Assembly: GCA_028641055.1 (NCBI GenBank)
Contig: CM054057.1
Coordinates: 330,552,482-330,616,481, forward strand
Direction of reading: 5' to 3'
DNA from: Alopecurus myosuroides
Taxonomy: Eukaryota > Streptophyta > Magnoliopsida > Poales > Poaceae
DNA: 64,000 nt
Positions 9,683-21,712 of the stretch are shown one piece after another. The position numbers and the translations under genes are program-made. The notes below the pieces were generated by a model. That model was given only the letters and a program-made list of their open reading frames with translations. It had not been told where the DNA came from and did no database searches. Every line of letters begins with the position of its first letter. The first letter of the stretch is position 1.

Positions 9683-12600
9683 TGTCAGACCCCGGACCCA
9701 GAGATATACATACTGTTATGTGCTCCTAGCCATGGACTCACAAGGGCTTCAGGGTTACCAGCCCCGGCCGCAACAAACAACGGCAGGCAGACCGGATTCA
9801 TCGGCACGTAGTCCGGATCCCCGGTCTACTACTCCTTGTATCCAGGCTAGTCATAACCAAATATGCATACCCAAGTGTCCACGAGTCGGATGAAACTGAA
9901 GGAACGGGACCAAAGTTATACAGAGCTGCTATGTGTCCAGAAAGTGCAACAACAATCGAGGGTTACTGGGGTTACCTCGCCCCAGGCCGATCAAATCGAC
10001 AGGCGGGCTCGGACATGGATCATCGGCTCCACAACCCCTCGACTGCGACAACTATGCAGGCATAGCCAAAACTGTATAACAATGAGCTCGAAACCAACAA
10101 CCGATCAAAGCAACACTCTAGACATGAAACTTGTATTAAACAGATGTTACTAGAGTATAGCTTACAAGCAGAGGTCACACGACCCAACATTACATCAGAC
10201 AACGGAAGGCAAATTATGTTGCTAATCAACAAGAACCAAGAAGGCCTAAGAGGCCGCAACATAAGGCGACGTCCCAGCCCATAGATTCCAGGCTGCTACC
10301 TGGGAACCCCGAACTACTCGTCGATGTCCACGTTGAATCACCACCGATGTGAAATCTTCTCCTGAACCAAAATTAAGCAAACCTGAGTACGGGAGGTACT
10401 CAACAAGACTTAGTTAACCTATTATATATCTGCTATTTCGAAAAGGGTTTCATGAAGGCTGATTTGCGTAAAGCAATCTTTGTTTTACAAGTTGAGGAAG
10501 GAATAGCACGTCTCATAGAGTATTTTGAAAACAGATGAGAAAGCTACTCAACTACTGATATCATCATCTTTTTGTATTCCACCAAGTCATTTCAGCACCT
10601 CGTGCTTCAAAGATCACCTCCTCCAGTTGTTCCACTATCTCATGCTACAAGGTAACCCCTCTCGGCATCTCTGAGGAGGCATCCTTCATTCGTTATCAAC
10701 AAGTTTTAATCATTCCGTTTAAGTTGTCTATGATCACAGAATCCGTCACCAAGTCGTCTTTAACCGCAGACACGGCTTTTCGAAAAGATTTAACCCTGCA
10801 TGGGTGTACAACTTTACCCACACGTACCAACCGACTCTTAGTGCCACATGATTAGCACTAGCCCGGGAAGTGCCGGCAGAGGGTAGTCGATTCCCAGCCT
10901 TTACCTTGTCGAACCATATCCATGAGTCAACCCAAACAGGGCCACCCCGTCAACAGGGAGTTGGCCACCTCCTGACGGCACCTGTTCTGTGAGTCGGGAT
11001 CAAGATCCGTGTACGTCCATCACTTGTCCCGGTCACGACCTAGTTTTCTCCAAAACATTTTCCGACACACACACAGATGGAAAGCTCAAACTACGTGGCT
11101 CATGGATAAGGTTAAACAAGTTAGTCAGCCGGGCGGGGTTCATCGGCCCACGTGTGGCTGTACGCTCAGTCTTGGCTCGAAGGCGAGAACTCGCTCCTAG
11201 GGGCATGAACAGGACAAAACGCCACAACCCATTGTATCCTCACATCCATGCCGTGATTAGTCAAGTTATCAAAGGTAATTCAAACCATAAACACCTGACA
11301 TAGAAGATTCACGCATTGACCAGATTCATCAACTAGGCATGGCTAAGCAAGACTCACAAGGTTTCGCGAAGCGCGCACAAACAAACCTATAGCTGCTAGG
11401 TGAAGTGGATCAGGATATCTAGGTTATGCAGTATATAGGAGAACTCTATCTACTGACATCAAATAGTTTGGAACCGAATGCAAAGTACGAGATTCAAATC
11501 ACTTTGAAATCATATATGAGCAGATAAGAGGTTATGCTTGCCTTGGTTATAAGAAAACCAGATAAAGATCTTCTGGAATAAGTGCTTGACTTGTCGGTTA
11601 AGATCAAGTATTCGCCATGGGGTTGTCGGCCTTCTCTTCGGAGTCACGTTCTACCGAGGGAGAGATAACACCGAAGGAGAAATAACAATCAATCATGGCA
11701 TCAATGCAATGCGCAATATGTATGCATGAGCAAGTTAATGCACTGAAATAAAGCCCTAAACATGATCGTTGGTTTGCTAGGGTTCATATGTTAATTAAAC
11801 ATTTTTACTGAATTTATCCCGAAATAGACCCCGGAGGGGGTTTCGGACGATTATGGAAGTGAGTGCAAGTTAAAGTGCTCAAATGGGTTTGAAAACATCA
11901 TAACTAGATTGTACTTGTCATTTTGAGCAATTTGACATATAACTTTTAATTTTCTAATTTTAGTGAATAAAAACTTATTTTTCTATTTTAAATGAATTAA
12001 ACAGCATTAAATAAAGCCATTTTTTGGACTTTCTCAAACATATATGAAAATGGCATTTTTGAATAGAGTTTATTTTTCTGAGCACAACCATATTTTTATT
12101 ATATTTTTCTGACTTATATTTTGGGAGATATTAATTATCCAAGTTTTATTTAATTTCTGAAATTTCCTGGAAATACCAAAATGGGGAGTTATGACGTCAT
12201 GCTGATCTCACTGTGACATCACACGGGATGAACTTCTCTGATGAACATGCAATCGATCAAATTCATCGATGAATTCCGAATTGGAGGCAAAGGGGAGATG
12301 CAGCAGGTCGAGGCGAACGTGAGGGAAGCGGAGGGAGACCAATTGGTCGCCGGAGCACACGCCGGCGTCCATGTCCGCGGCGGCTAGCGGCGGTGCACGG
12401 CGACAAGCTCGGAAACGACGGCTAAAAGCAAAATGGAGAGCACCACAAGGTGGACGAGCTCACCAGGAGCGTGGGAAGAGGCTCGGTGAGGCCAGGCCCG
12501 GTCGAGGTTGGCCGGAATCGTTGAAGGTGGCCGCCGGCCGGAGTTGAAGGAGGAAGGCCGATTCGTGCGCTTGGGGTCACCCCGCCAAACGAGACTCTTC

Positions 12601-13234
12601 AGGGAGCAAGAGGAGACCACGGCGGTTCTAGGGGTGGCTTCAATTTGGCCCGGGGTGGCCGGAGTCGGCGGCAACCACCGGCGGCCGGTGACTAGGGTTT
12701 CGTCCCGCGCGGCAGAAACAGAGAGGGAGGGAGAGAGAACGGGGAGGATAGGGAGTGGGAGGAGGTAGTGGCTTCCTCCAGAACCTATCCACGCGACGAG
12801 GGAGCAAGCAGGTGCGTGGCGAGGGCGCCGTCGACGACCATCTCGCCTATTGTCATGAGGTTGAAGAAGACAAAAGACCATCTTCGGAAAACCCCCTGAA
12901 CTTTCTGGAAAATTACCAAGGGGTCCTTTTTCATTATAAAACTGAACAGAAAACCATTGTTTTGAGGACTTTTTTGGAAACAGAAAATTTGGCAAAAATG
13001 ATATTTGGAAAGCTTGTGAAATTTCCAACAAAACCATGTTTTGCTTTGATGTGTTTGAAATATTTTTCAGAACAAGATTTTGAGAACCAAAATAGGTACC
13101 ATTTGTGAGATTTTCTGAAACCATTTGAATTCATAACTTAAATTGGTTTCAACATGATTTAAATTTTTGTTGGATGCATGTATGAGATGAACACACACCA
13201 CACACCCTAATGTAGCAAACTTTGGGATGTTACA
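9683..13234 (-). repeat. 3' LTR of element C
   Basis: On the minus strand it starts TGTAACATCCC and ends GGTCTGACA. It has AT-rich arms and a GC-rich core (about 12290-12860). The two C LTRs differ at only about 15-20 sites by eye, so the insertion is recent. A 246-codon open frame in the core (13124-12384, minus) is Pro/Arg-rich with no recognisable domain; I do not call it a gene. Confidence 0.93.
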
Positions 13235-13252
13235 AATCTACCCCCCTTACAA
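13235..13252 (-). other. Polypurine tract of element C
   Basis: On the minus strand CTTGTAAGGGGGGTAGATT lies directly before the 3' LTR. An A/G-rich run here primes plus-strand DNA synthesis. Confidence 0.75.
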
Positions 13253-15059
13253 GAATCTCGTCCCGAGATTCCCGAAGGAGAAGAAAGAAGGAACACCGGT
13301 TTTGAACAAACTTCTCGAACCTTACGGTTCTTTTCTCGAAGAGGTTGATCCGTAGCACTTGCGAAGATCTCCAAAGAATACACCTTAGGTGAGAGGGAAA
13401 ACACTTAGGAAATGATCTTCACGAAGATCGAGTATCTCATGGGTAACTCATGACAAGAATGTTCGTAAAGAACTTTTGAGTTAACAGGCATGAAATACAT
13501 ATCAAGATAACGGAGGGAATAGAAGATGGTTTCAAGTTTGTGGACGATAGTTCTTGAAAGGATTTAGAATATGAGCTTTGCACCAGACTTTAAATCCTTT
13601 TGGAAAAGAAAGGTTGGACAACTTATGATATCGAGGTTTCTTCGAACAGAGAACCAAGATGGAAAGTTTGGTCTTGAATATCACAATGTAATATCCGTAG
13701 ACGAGGGAGAACACGAGAAAACACTGTAATCGTGCGTCGAAGAAAATTTTGATACAAGATCATGTTCACTCTTCGGAGTGGACACGAAAGATGGCGGAAC
13801 TTTCACTCCAACAAAACTTTGTCGAGAACGTTGTCAAGGATCGGGATGTTACTTCACGACAGAAGATGAGTAACCACAGAATGTTGGAACACCGTAACGA
13901 AGAAGAAATTCTTGGTCACACCATAAGGATGGGTAACCAACGGGGATTGGAACACCGGAAGAAATCAGGGAATCTCTTTCCTATTGTGGTTTGGACGTAG
14001 CAATACATCTACCACATAGTTAAGATCCCATGGCTGAAGTGACTGACAAATTCACACAATGTGTGAGAAAAACAGAACTTCAAGTATAAACAACTTGAAA
14101 AAGGAAACTGATCAATGGCGATTACGAAACACCACGAGATGTTCCCATGATGAACTTGTTTCCACTGAAACAAAGGTTTTGGAGGTTCAACGGAGAGATA
14201 TTGGAAAGATCAACTTCCAGGTTCTCCTGGATGTTCTAGATACCGATAGTAGGCTCACGACAAGCCTTCTATAGGTCATCCAGTCAAAGATGAACTCCGG
14301 TTTGGAAGAACGGGGAGGAAACTTGTTAGAATTAACCACACAAGAATTCTCATGGAGAGTGGTTGTTCTTACGGATTCAAAGGGATATGACATTAGGCCT
14401 TCCGGCTAATTGTGTCAACCACAACATCAACCATGCCGGATTTTCAAATGGACCTAGTTCAACACCCTTGAGGAAACACCAACCATCGTTACTGCTTGAG
14501 ATTCAGCTCTGGTTAGTGGAAAGATAACTCAGACTCGATATGTTTGATCAGGAAGATTGCATCGGTTATCAACGAGATACATATGCTGGATTCTCAAGAT
14601 ATGGACTATGATGCCACACTCAAGAGAATGAGTGAGATTGCAGAACTCATGTATTAGCAACTTACGAAAGACGGTTGCACCTACATGAACTACTTGCAAA
14701 AGAACACATCGGAGTCCTTGTGGGAAAGATGATTATCGAGATAACGAAGTTCTTAAACTTCTTCTCTTTCACGAACAATCAGTCAGTGGCTTGGGGTGGA
14801 TGCAAACTTCTTCAACTAAATGGAGGTAACAACCTACCATCTCAAGAGTAGTCCACACATGCATGACTGACTGGGATTATTCCCGAGGGAACAAGAGAAC
14901 TCTACTCGAATCCATGGCGACAACTTTCACCAAAAGCACACGAACCCGAGAAAGTCACTTCGAACATCGAGAACACAATCTTCGTAATGAAACAAAGATG
15001 GTTCTCGAGAGTTTCCAATGTTAGGGCCAGTTATTCAACATGAACCTCTTGCAACTTGG

Positions 15060-15313
15060 TTAAATAAGAATGTCATCGATGGGCTCGACAACACGCTTAT
15101 CAAAACACTCCAAGAAGAGGGGTTTCATATGATATATGAACAAGGCAGAACATTGGTCAGACCAAAGGACATGAGGTGTACTCGGGCCAAACACCATGAG
15201 TGAAACACCATCAAGATAGTCCTTGGATCTTTTCTCGATTTGATGATAGCCCAAATCAAATCAAGGTAGAATGATAGCATGTCCACTAAGGAGATACTAT
15301 CCTGCTTCAACAC
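15060..15313 (-). pseudogene. RT relic in element C
   Basis: Two overlapping minus-strand frames carry scrambled RT landmarks in the right order: DLIWAIIKSRKD and GYHQIEKRSKD (compare [11 protein letters not shown] in D), LMSFGLTN (identical in D apart from the first residue), and CFDKRVV followed by IDDILI (compare [13 protein letters not shown]). The order, spacing and strand fit an RT palm broken by frameshifts. It shows that C descends from an autonomous element. Confidence 0.7.
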
Positions 15314-15839
15314 AAAGGAAACTAGACATCCCTTAACAGAGGATCAAGTTAGGCAGAGCTTTTGCCTTTCAACTCTCCAAGTTGTTGTTTAAGCTCAACC
15401 TACTTGTCCAGGGTATCCAGCATAGCTTTCTTGGAGAAAGGAGTAGTTCAAACTACCCTTTATTTAGACATCATGGTCAGGTAACAAACCTGGTGATACT
15501 TCTAGAAAGACAACCAGAATATCACAACCTACCGGTATGTCTTGGAGTTCGAAAGGAGGTTTGCTTTTCAAAGCAACTGATGTGGTCTGGAGAGCTTTGG
15601 CATGAACCTAACTCTCTGACCGAGGATATGCACCGGAATGGACGGATTTGGTAACACAGTCAACTTCAAAAAGAGACCGGGTGACCAGTAGTGCTAAGAA
15701 GGATACAGATGTTTCTTAGATTTTCAAAGCAATATGAATTTCTCAGAATATCTGATGCACACATCAATGCACAGACCCATCGTACTCAAGCATTCCAGCT
15801 TGGATGAAGGGGGAGTGAAGACAATACGAGCATCACTTC

Positions 15840-15920
15840 ATCAATAAGGCCATGAAACTCAACACGGCCTTTTGATATAAAGGAGTGTGATACTCGAAGG
15901 TGGAACAGAACAGAAGCTAT
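15840..15920 (-). pseudogene. Possible protease relic in element C
   Basis: A minus-strand frame reads VSHSFISKGRVEFHGL, close to the segment after the catalytic DTGA of D protease ([14 protein letters not shown]). It lies upstream of the RT relic, as expected. The catalytic Asp motif itself is not visible. Confidence 0.5.
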
Positions 15921-17001
15921 TGAAACTTCTTTAATATGCGGATCACAAAACTTTGACCTGGTCCTAGAGGTGAACGAGGTACTGGAGTTTGTTTCTCCTG
16001 ACATCCCAAGGTGGAATGTTCTGACGGAAAACAAGAGCAAATGCACTGGAAGAAACCAACACACATGTGCAACTTGATGTCCGAATCAACGGATGGAGAT
16101 TTGAGAGCAACTGGGAGGTGGAAACATGCTCAGGAGAATTCCTAAGATCACGTTGATTGCACAGGGTAATACTCATTTGTAGAACCCATGCCAAGAAGAG
16201 AAATATAGCTGAATCAAGAAGAAAGATGTGTAACTCCTGATGCTCACTCTTGTTGCGATACTTCTGGTTCCAAGAGGAAACCTATGGCTATGAGAGTTGG
16301 AATTTCCTAACCACCCTGAGGTGGAACAGATTCCTAAGGATCCAACGAAACAGAACTTGGGTTAAAGGTCAGCATCCTGTACTGATGGCATGAGCATCAC
16401 CTGGTTATGAAACCACATGACTCAACTCGCCGCAATTCAGCACATTCCGGGACCTTCGGTTCAAGTCCAAGGTTGAAAACATTGAGAAAGGAGTAACTAC
16501 TATCTTAGTGCCACGAAGAACACTACGAATAGCAATCACGAAGTATCTTTCCAAAAACAATAACAGCTCCGGAAGAATTTGAGCAGAGGATAACGGATAC
16601 ATTCGAGATGAAAAGAAAATCTCGAGGTTCAGGATTTGGGACTTTAGAACATAGAAGAATGTGGAATCGATACAACTTTGAGAGATTATGAATGGAAGGA
16701 AATCTCCCAATTTAAGAGGTAACGGAGGATGGAACACACACGACTCTAGAACTTAACACTAGGTCAACTTGGGTAAAAACGTCCTTGCCAGAGAAGGCAC
16801 CTGAGTTTTGAATGACTAGAAGAGATAGCAAAACCTTTTCAAATCAAAACAGGTAAGGTGACCCAGAATTAGAGCGATACCAGATAAGGAGTAAAAAGAA
16901 TCCTAAGAAGGTTTTTCATAATCCATTTGGAGTTTCAAAGTAGTTTTCACAAACACTAGACTCAACGTCGACCAAGCAGTAAGGTTTTCCTACAGGCAGT
17001 C

Positions 17002-17015
17002 CTGCTCTGATACCA
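17002..17015 (-). other. Primer binding site of element C (initiator-Met type)
   Basis: On the minus strand TGGTATCAGAGCAGG is complementary to the 3' end of plant initiator-Met tRNA. It lies five bases inside the right-hand (5') LTR, which fixes the element's orientation. Confidence 0.9.
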
Positions 17016-17020
17016 AGACT

Positions 17021-20000
17021 TGTCAGACCCCGGACCCAGAGATATACATACTGTTATGTGCTCCTAGCCATGGACTCACAAGGGCTTCAGGGTTACCAGC
17101 CCCGGCCGCAACAAACAACGGCAGGCAGACCGGATTCATCGGCACGTAGTCCGGATCCCCGGTCTACTACTCCTTGTATCCAGGCTAGTCATAACCAAAT
17201 ATGCATACCCAAGTGTCCACGAGTCGGATGAAACTGAAGGAACGGGACCAAAGTTATACAGAGCTGCTATGTGTCCAGAAAGTGCAACAACAATCGAGGG
17301 TTACTGGGGTTACCTCGCCCCAGGCCGATCAAATCGACAGGCGGGCTCGGACATGGATCATCGGCTCCACAACCCCTCGACTGCGACAACTATGCAGGCA
17401 TAGCCAAAACTGTATAACAATGAGCTCGAAACCAACAACCGATCAAAGCAACACTCTAGACATGAAACTTGTATTAAACAGATGTTACTAGAGTATAGCT
17501 TACAAGCAGAGGTCACACGACCCAACATTACATCAGACAACGGAAGGCAAATTATGTTGCTAATCAACAAGAACCAAGAAGGCCTAAGAGGCCGCAACAT
17601 AAGGCGACGTCCCAGCCCATAGATTCCAGGCTGCTACCTGGGAACCCCGAACTACTCGTCGATGTCCACGTTGAATCACCACCGATGTGAAATCTTCTCC
17701 TGAACCAAAATTAAGCAAACCTGAGTACGGGAGGTACTCAACAAGACTTAGTTAACCTATTATATATCTGCTATTTCGAAAAGGGTTTCATGAAGGCTTA
17801 TTTGCGTAAAGCAATCTTTGTTTTACAAGTTGAGGAAGGAATAGCACGTCTCATAGAGTATTTTGAAAACAGATGAGAAAGCTACTCAACTACTGATATC
17901 ATCATCTTTTTGTATTCCACCAAGTCATTTCAGCACCTCGTGCTTCAAAGATCACCTCCTCCAGTTGTTCCACTATCTCATGCTACAAGGTAACCCCTCT
18001 CGGCATCTCCGAGGAGGCATCCTTCATTCGTTATCAACAAGTTTTAATCATTCCGTTTAAGTTGTCTATGATCACAGAATCCGTCACCAAGTCGTCTTTA
18101 ACCGCAGACACGGCTTTTCGAAAAGATTTAACCCTGCAGGGGTGTACAACTTTACCCACACGTACCAACCGACTCTTAGTGCCACATGATTAGCACTAGC
18201 CCGGGAAGTGCCGGCAGAGGGTAGTCGATTCCCAGCCTTTACCTTGTCGAACCATATCCATGAGTCAACCCAAACAGGGCCACCCCGTCAACAGGGAGTT
18301 GGCCACCTCCTGACGGCACCTGTTCTGTGAGTCGGGATCAAGATCCGTGTACGTCCATCACTTGTCCCGGTCACGACCTAGTTTTCTCCAAAACATTTTC
18401 CGACACACACACAGATGGAAAGCTCAAACTACGTGGCTCATGGATAAGGTTAAACAAGTTAGTCAGCCGGGCGGGGTTCATCGGCCCACGTGTGGCTGTA
18501 CGCTCAGTCTTGGCTCGAAGGCGAGAACTCGCTCCTAGGGGCATGAACAGGACAAAACGCCACAACCCATTGTGGCCTCACATCCATGCCGTGATTAGTC
18601 AAGTTATCAAAGGTAATTCAAACCATAAACACCTGACATAGAAGATTCACGCATTGACCAGATTCATCAACTAGGCATGGCTAAGCAAGACTCACAAGGT
18701 TTCGCGAAGCGCGCACAAACAAACCTATAGCTGCTAGGTGAAGTGGATCAGGATATCTAGGTTATGCAGTATATAGGAGTACTCTATCTACTGACATCAA
18801 ATAGTTTGGAACCGAATGCAAAGTACGAGATTCAAATCACTTTGAAATCATATATGAGCAGATAAGAGGTTATGCTTGCCTTGGTTATAAGAAAACCAGA
18901 TAAAGATCTTCTGGAATAAGTGCTTGACTTGTCGGTTAAGATCAAGTATTCGCCATGGGGTTGTCGGCCTTCTCTTCGGAGTCACGTTCTACCGAGGAAG
19001 AGATAACACCGAAGGAGAAATAACAATCAATCATGGCATCAATGCAATGCGCAATATGTATGCATGAGCAAGTTAATGCACTGAAATAAAGCCCTAAACA
19101 TGATCGTTGGTTTGCTAGGGTTCATATGTTAATTAAACATTTTTACTGAATTTATCCCGAAATAGACCCCGGAGGGGGTTTCGGACGATTATGGAAGTGA
19201 GTGCAAGTTAAAGTGCTAAAATGGGTTTGAAAACATCATAACTAGATTGTACTTGTCATTTTGAGCAATTTGACATATAACTTTTAATTTTCTAATTTTA
19301 GTGAATAAAAACTTATTTTTCTATTTTAAATGAATTAAACAGCATTAAATAAAGCCATTTTTTGGACTTTCTCAAACATATATGAAAATGGCATTTTTGA
19401 ATAGAGTTTATTTTTCTGAGCACAACCATATTTTTATTATATTTTTCTGACTTATATTTTGGGAGATATTAATTATCCAAGTTTTATTTAATTTCTGAAA
19501 TTTCCTGGAAATACCAAAATGGGGAGTTATGACGTCATGCTGATCTCACTGTGACATCACACGGGATGAACTTCTCTGATGAACATGCAATCGATCAAAT
19601 TCATCGATGAATTCCGAATTGGAGGCAAAGGGGAGATGCAGCAGGTCGAGGCGAACGTGAGGGAAGCGGAGGGAGACCAATTGGTCGCCGGAGCACACGC
19701 CGGCGTCCATGTCCGCGGCGGCTAGCGGCGGTGCACGGCGACAAGCTCGGAAACGACGGCTAAAAGCAAAATGGAGAGCACCACAAGGTGGACGAGCTCA
19801 CCAGGAGCGTGGGAAGAGGCTCGGTGAGGCCAGGCCCGGTCGAGGTTGGCCGGAATCGTTGAAGGTGGCCGCCGGCCGGAGTTGAAGGAGGAAGGCCGAT
19901 TCGTGCGCTTGGGGTCACCCCGCCAAACGAGACTCTTCAGGGAGCAAGAGGAGACCACGGCGGTTCTAGGGGTGGCTTCAATTTGGCCCGGGGTGGCCGG

Positions 20001-20572
20001 AGTCGGCGGCAACCACCGGCGGCCGGTGACTAGGGTTTCGTCCCGCGCGGCAGAAACAGAGAGGGAGGGAGAGAGAACGGGGAGGATAGGGAGTGGGAGG
20101 AGGTAGTGGCTTCCTCCAGAACCTATCCACGCGACGATGGAGCAAGCAGGTGCGTGGCGAGGGCGCCGTCGACGATCATCTCGCCTACTGTCATGAGGTT
20201 GAAGAAGACAAAAGACCATCTTCGGAAAACCCCCTGAACTTTCTGGAAAATTACCAAGGGGTCCTTTTTCATTAGAAAACTGAACAGAAAACCATTGTTT
20301 TGAGGACTTTTTTGGAAACAGAAAATTTGGCAAAAATGATATTTGGAAAGCTTGTGAAATTTCCAACAAAACCATGTTTTGCTTTGATGTGTTTGAAATA
20401 TTTTTCAGAACAAGATTTTGAGAACCAAAATAGGTACCATTTGTGAGATTTTCTGAAACCATTTGAATTCATAACTTAAATTTGTTTCAACATGATTTAA
20501 ATTTTTGTTGGATGCATGTATGAGATGAACACACACCACACACCCTAATGTAGCAAACTTTGGGATGTTACA
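17021..20572 (-). repeat. 5' LTR of element C
   Basis: This is the second 3552-bp LTR copy, nearly identical to 9683-13234. Read on the minus strand, the GC-rich core (about 19630-20200) resembles a plant 5' leader: a CTCTCTCCCTCCCTCTCTG run, then AAACCCTAG and a CCTGGTGAGC donor-like site. No clear TATA box was found. Confidence 0.93.
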
Positions 20573-21004
20573 AGGGCAGAGGGAAATTTTAACGAAGGAA
20601 ACTTCAACGGAGGAAATTACCAAGGACCACCGAGGCCGGCTAACCATATAGAGGCCTTCAGGATGCCTTTTCCGCGTCATAGCAGGAATGGCAAGTCGGC
20701 TAATCATTCATTGGAGCAATGCGTGGACTTGCAGAGATGGAAGAACGAGGAAATACAGAAGGCCCTGTGAGGTGCAGGCCGGGGAGGAGGACCGGGTCTG
20801 GGTGGAAACCCGGGCAACAGACCGCCCCCCGATGGCAATGCAGGAGGTGGCAATCCGCGTAATAATCAAGGAGGTGCTGGACGTTTCCAAGCCAACCCCA
20901 AACAGCTAGGACAATATCACGTCCACACTACCGGGACTTCTAACAAAGAGAGAAAGATACTTAAAAGGGCCCTAAACTCGGTTTCTTCAGGTGTTCCGAG
21001 ATAC
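20573..21004 (+). pseudogene. gag of element B, 3' piece
   Basis: gag resumes after element C with GNFNEGNFNGGNYQGPPRPAN, then HSLEQCVDLQRWK, the His/Cys nucleic-acid-binding motif typical of Tat gag tails. A TGA interrupts it near 20768, after which a Gly/Asn-rich linker runs on to the protease. Confidence 0.75.
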
Positions 21005-21712
21005 TTGAGATGGTCAGATCAAGAAGTAACGTGGAGTAGGAGGGATCACACGGAAACAATAGAACATCCGGGTGTGCTAGCTTTGGTGGTGGCACCGCAG
21101 GTCAATGGCTATGAGCTGAAAAAGGTTTTGATGGATGGAGGAAGTAGCATCAATATCCTATATTGGGAAACCTTTCTACGCATGAGGCTCAAGGAGTCTC
21201 AGCTGCAGAAAAGTTCCACAGTTTTCCACGGAATCGTGCCGGGTCACTCGGCGTGCCCTGAAGGAAAGATAACGCTTGAAGTCGCTTTTGGAGAATCCAA
21301 GGATAACTTCCGAGTGGAGTGGCTCACGTTTGAGGTGGTGAAATTGCGTAGTCCTTATCACGCGTTGTTCGGAAGGCCGGCTTACGCCAAGTTCATGGCT
21401 AGGCCGCGTTACGTGTATCTGCAACTAAAAATCCAGGGTCCTAAGCAGACCATCACTATACATGGGAACCGGGTTGTGGCAGCAGAGTGTGATGAAGGAG
21501 ATACGGCAATGGCAGAACAGGCTTGCAGGAAGGAAGAGCTCAAGTATTACCGGTCTCAGGTAGACCCGGAAGATAGGACAACCTTGAAGAGACCGAATAC
21601 GGAGGACGAGAGAGCAAAGTTTAAAGCGGCCCAGGACACCAAGATGGTGTCTTTTGTCGAGGGTGACCCCTCCAAACAATTTTCCATAGGTTCTAACCTA
21701 GACAACAAGTAG
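21005..21712 (+). pseudogene. Protease region of element B
   Basis: This aspartic protease would cut the gag-pol polyprotein. The active-site motif is MDGGSSINILY (family form D-G-G-S-S) near residue 40, with VPGHSACPEGKITLEV and YHALFGRPAYAKFMA as the second half. The frame is intact to a TAG at 21710-21712. The next codons continue in the same frame into RT, so a single UAG separates protease from RT. The sister copy A has GAG here; family E has UAG at the same place. Confidence 0.85.

Larger units (their letters stand above)
13253..17001 (-). other. Degenerate interior of element C
   Basis: This stretch has no sustained reading frame. Its first bases on the plus strand (AAGAATCTCGTCCCGAGATTCC) resemble the 3' end of D pol (GAATCGCGCCCCGAGATTCC), and relics of protease and RT follow in correct order for the minus strand. 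The rest is unrecognised. Confidence 0.7.
9683..20572 (-). mobile_element. Element C: LARD-like non-autonomous LTR retrotransposon
   Basis: Two 3552-bp LTRs surround a 3786-bp interior. The target duplication is perfect: AGGGC at 9678-9682 and 20573-20577. Orientation is minus, because the initiator-Met primer site (TGGTATCAGAGC on the minus strand) abuts the right LTR and a polypurine tract abuts the left one. The interior has no usable gag-pol, only relics of protease and RT. Very long LTRs with a non-coding interior fit the LARD class known from Triticeae. On the minus strand the LTR starts TGTAACATCCC like that of D, and primer site and polypurine tract also match in type. I infer that a Tekay-like chromovirus supplies its proteins. 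Confidence 0.9.

Noticed and set aside
12384..13124. 246-codon open frame in both C LTRs.
   Set aside because: Pro/Arg-rich GC-driven frame with no domain. It is kept in both copies only because the LTRs are nearly identical.
9683..20572. Tandem duplication of a 7.3-kb unit.
   Set aside because: The repeated part is two LTRs with primer site, polypurine tract and target duplication, so this is one LTR element and not a segmental duplication.
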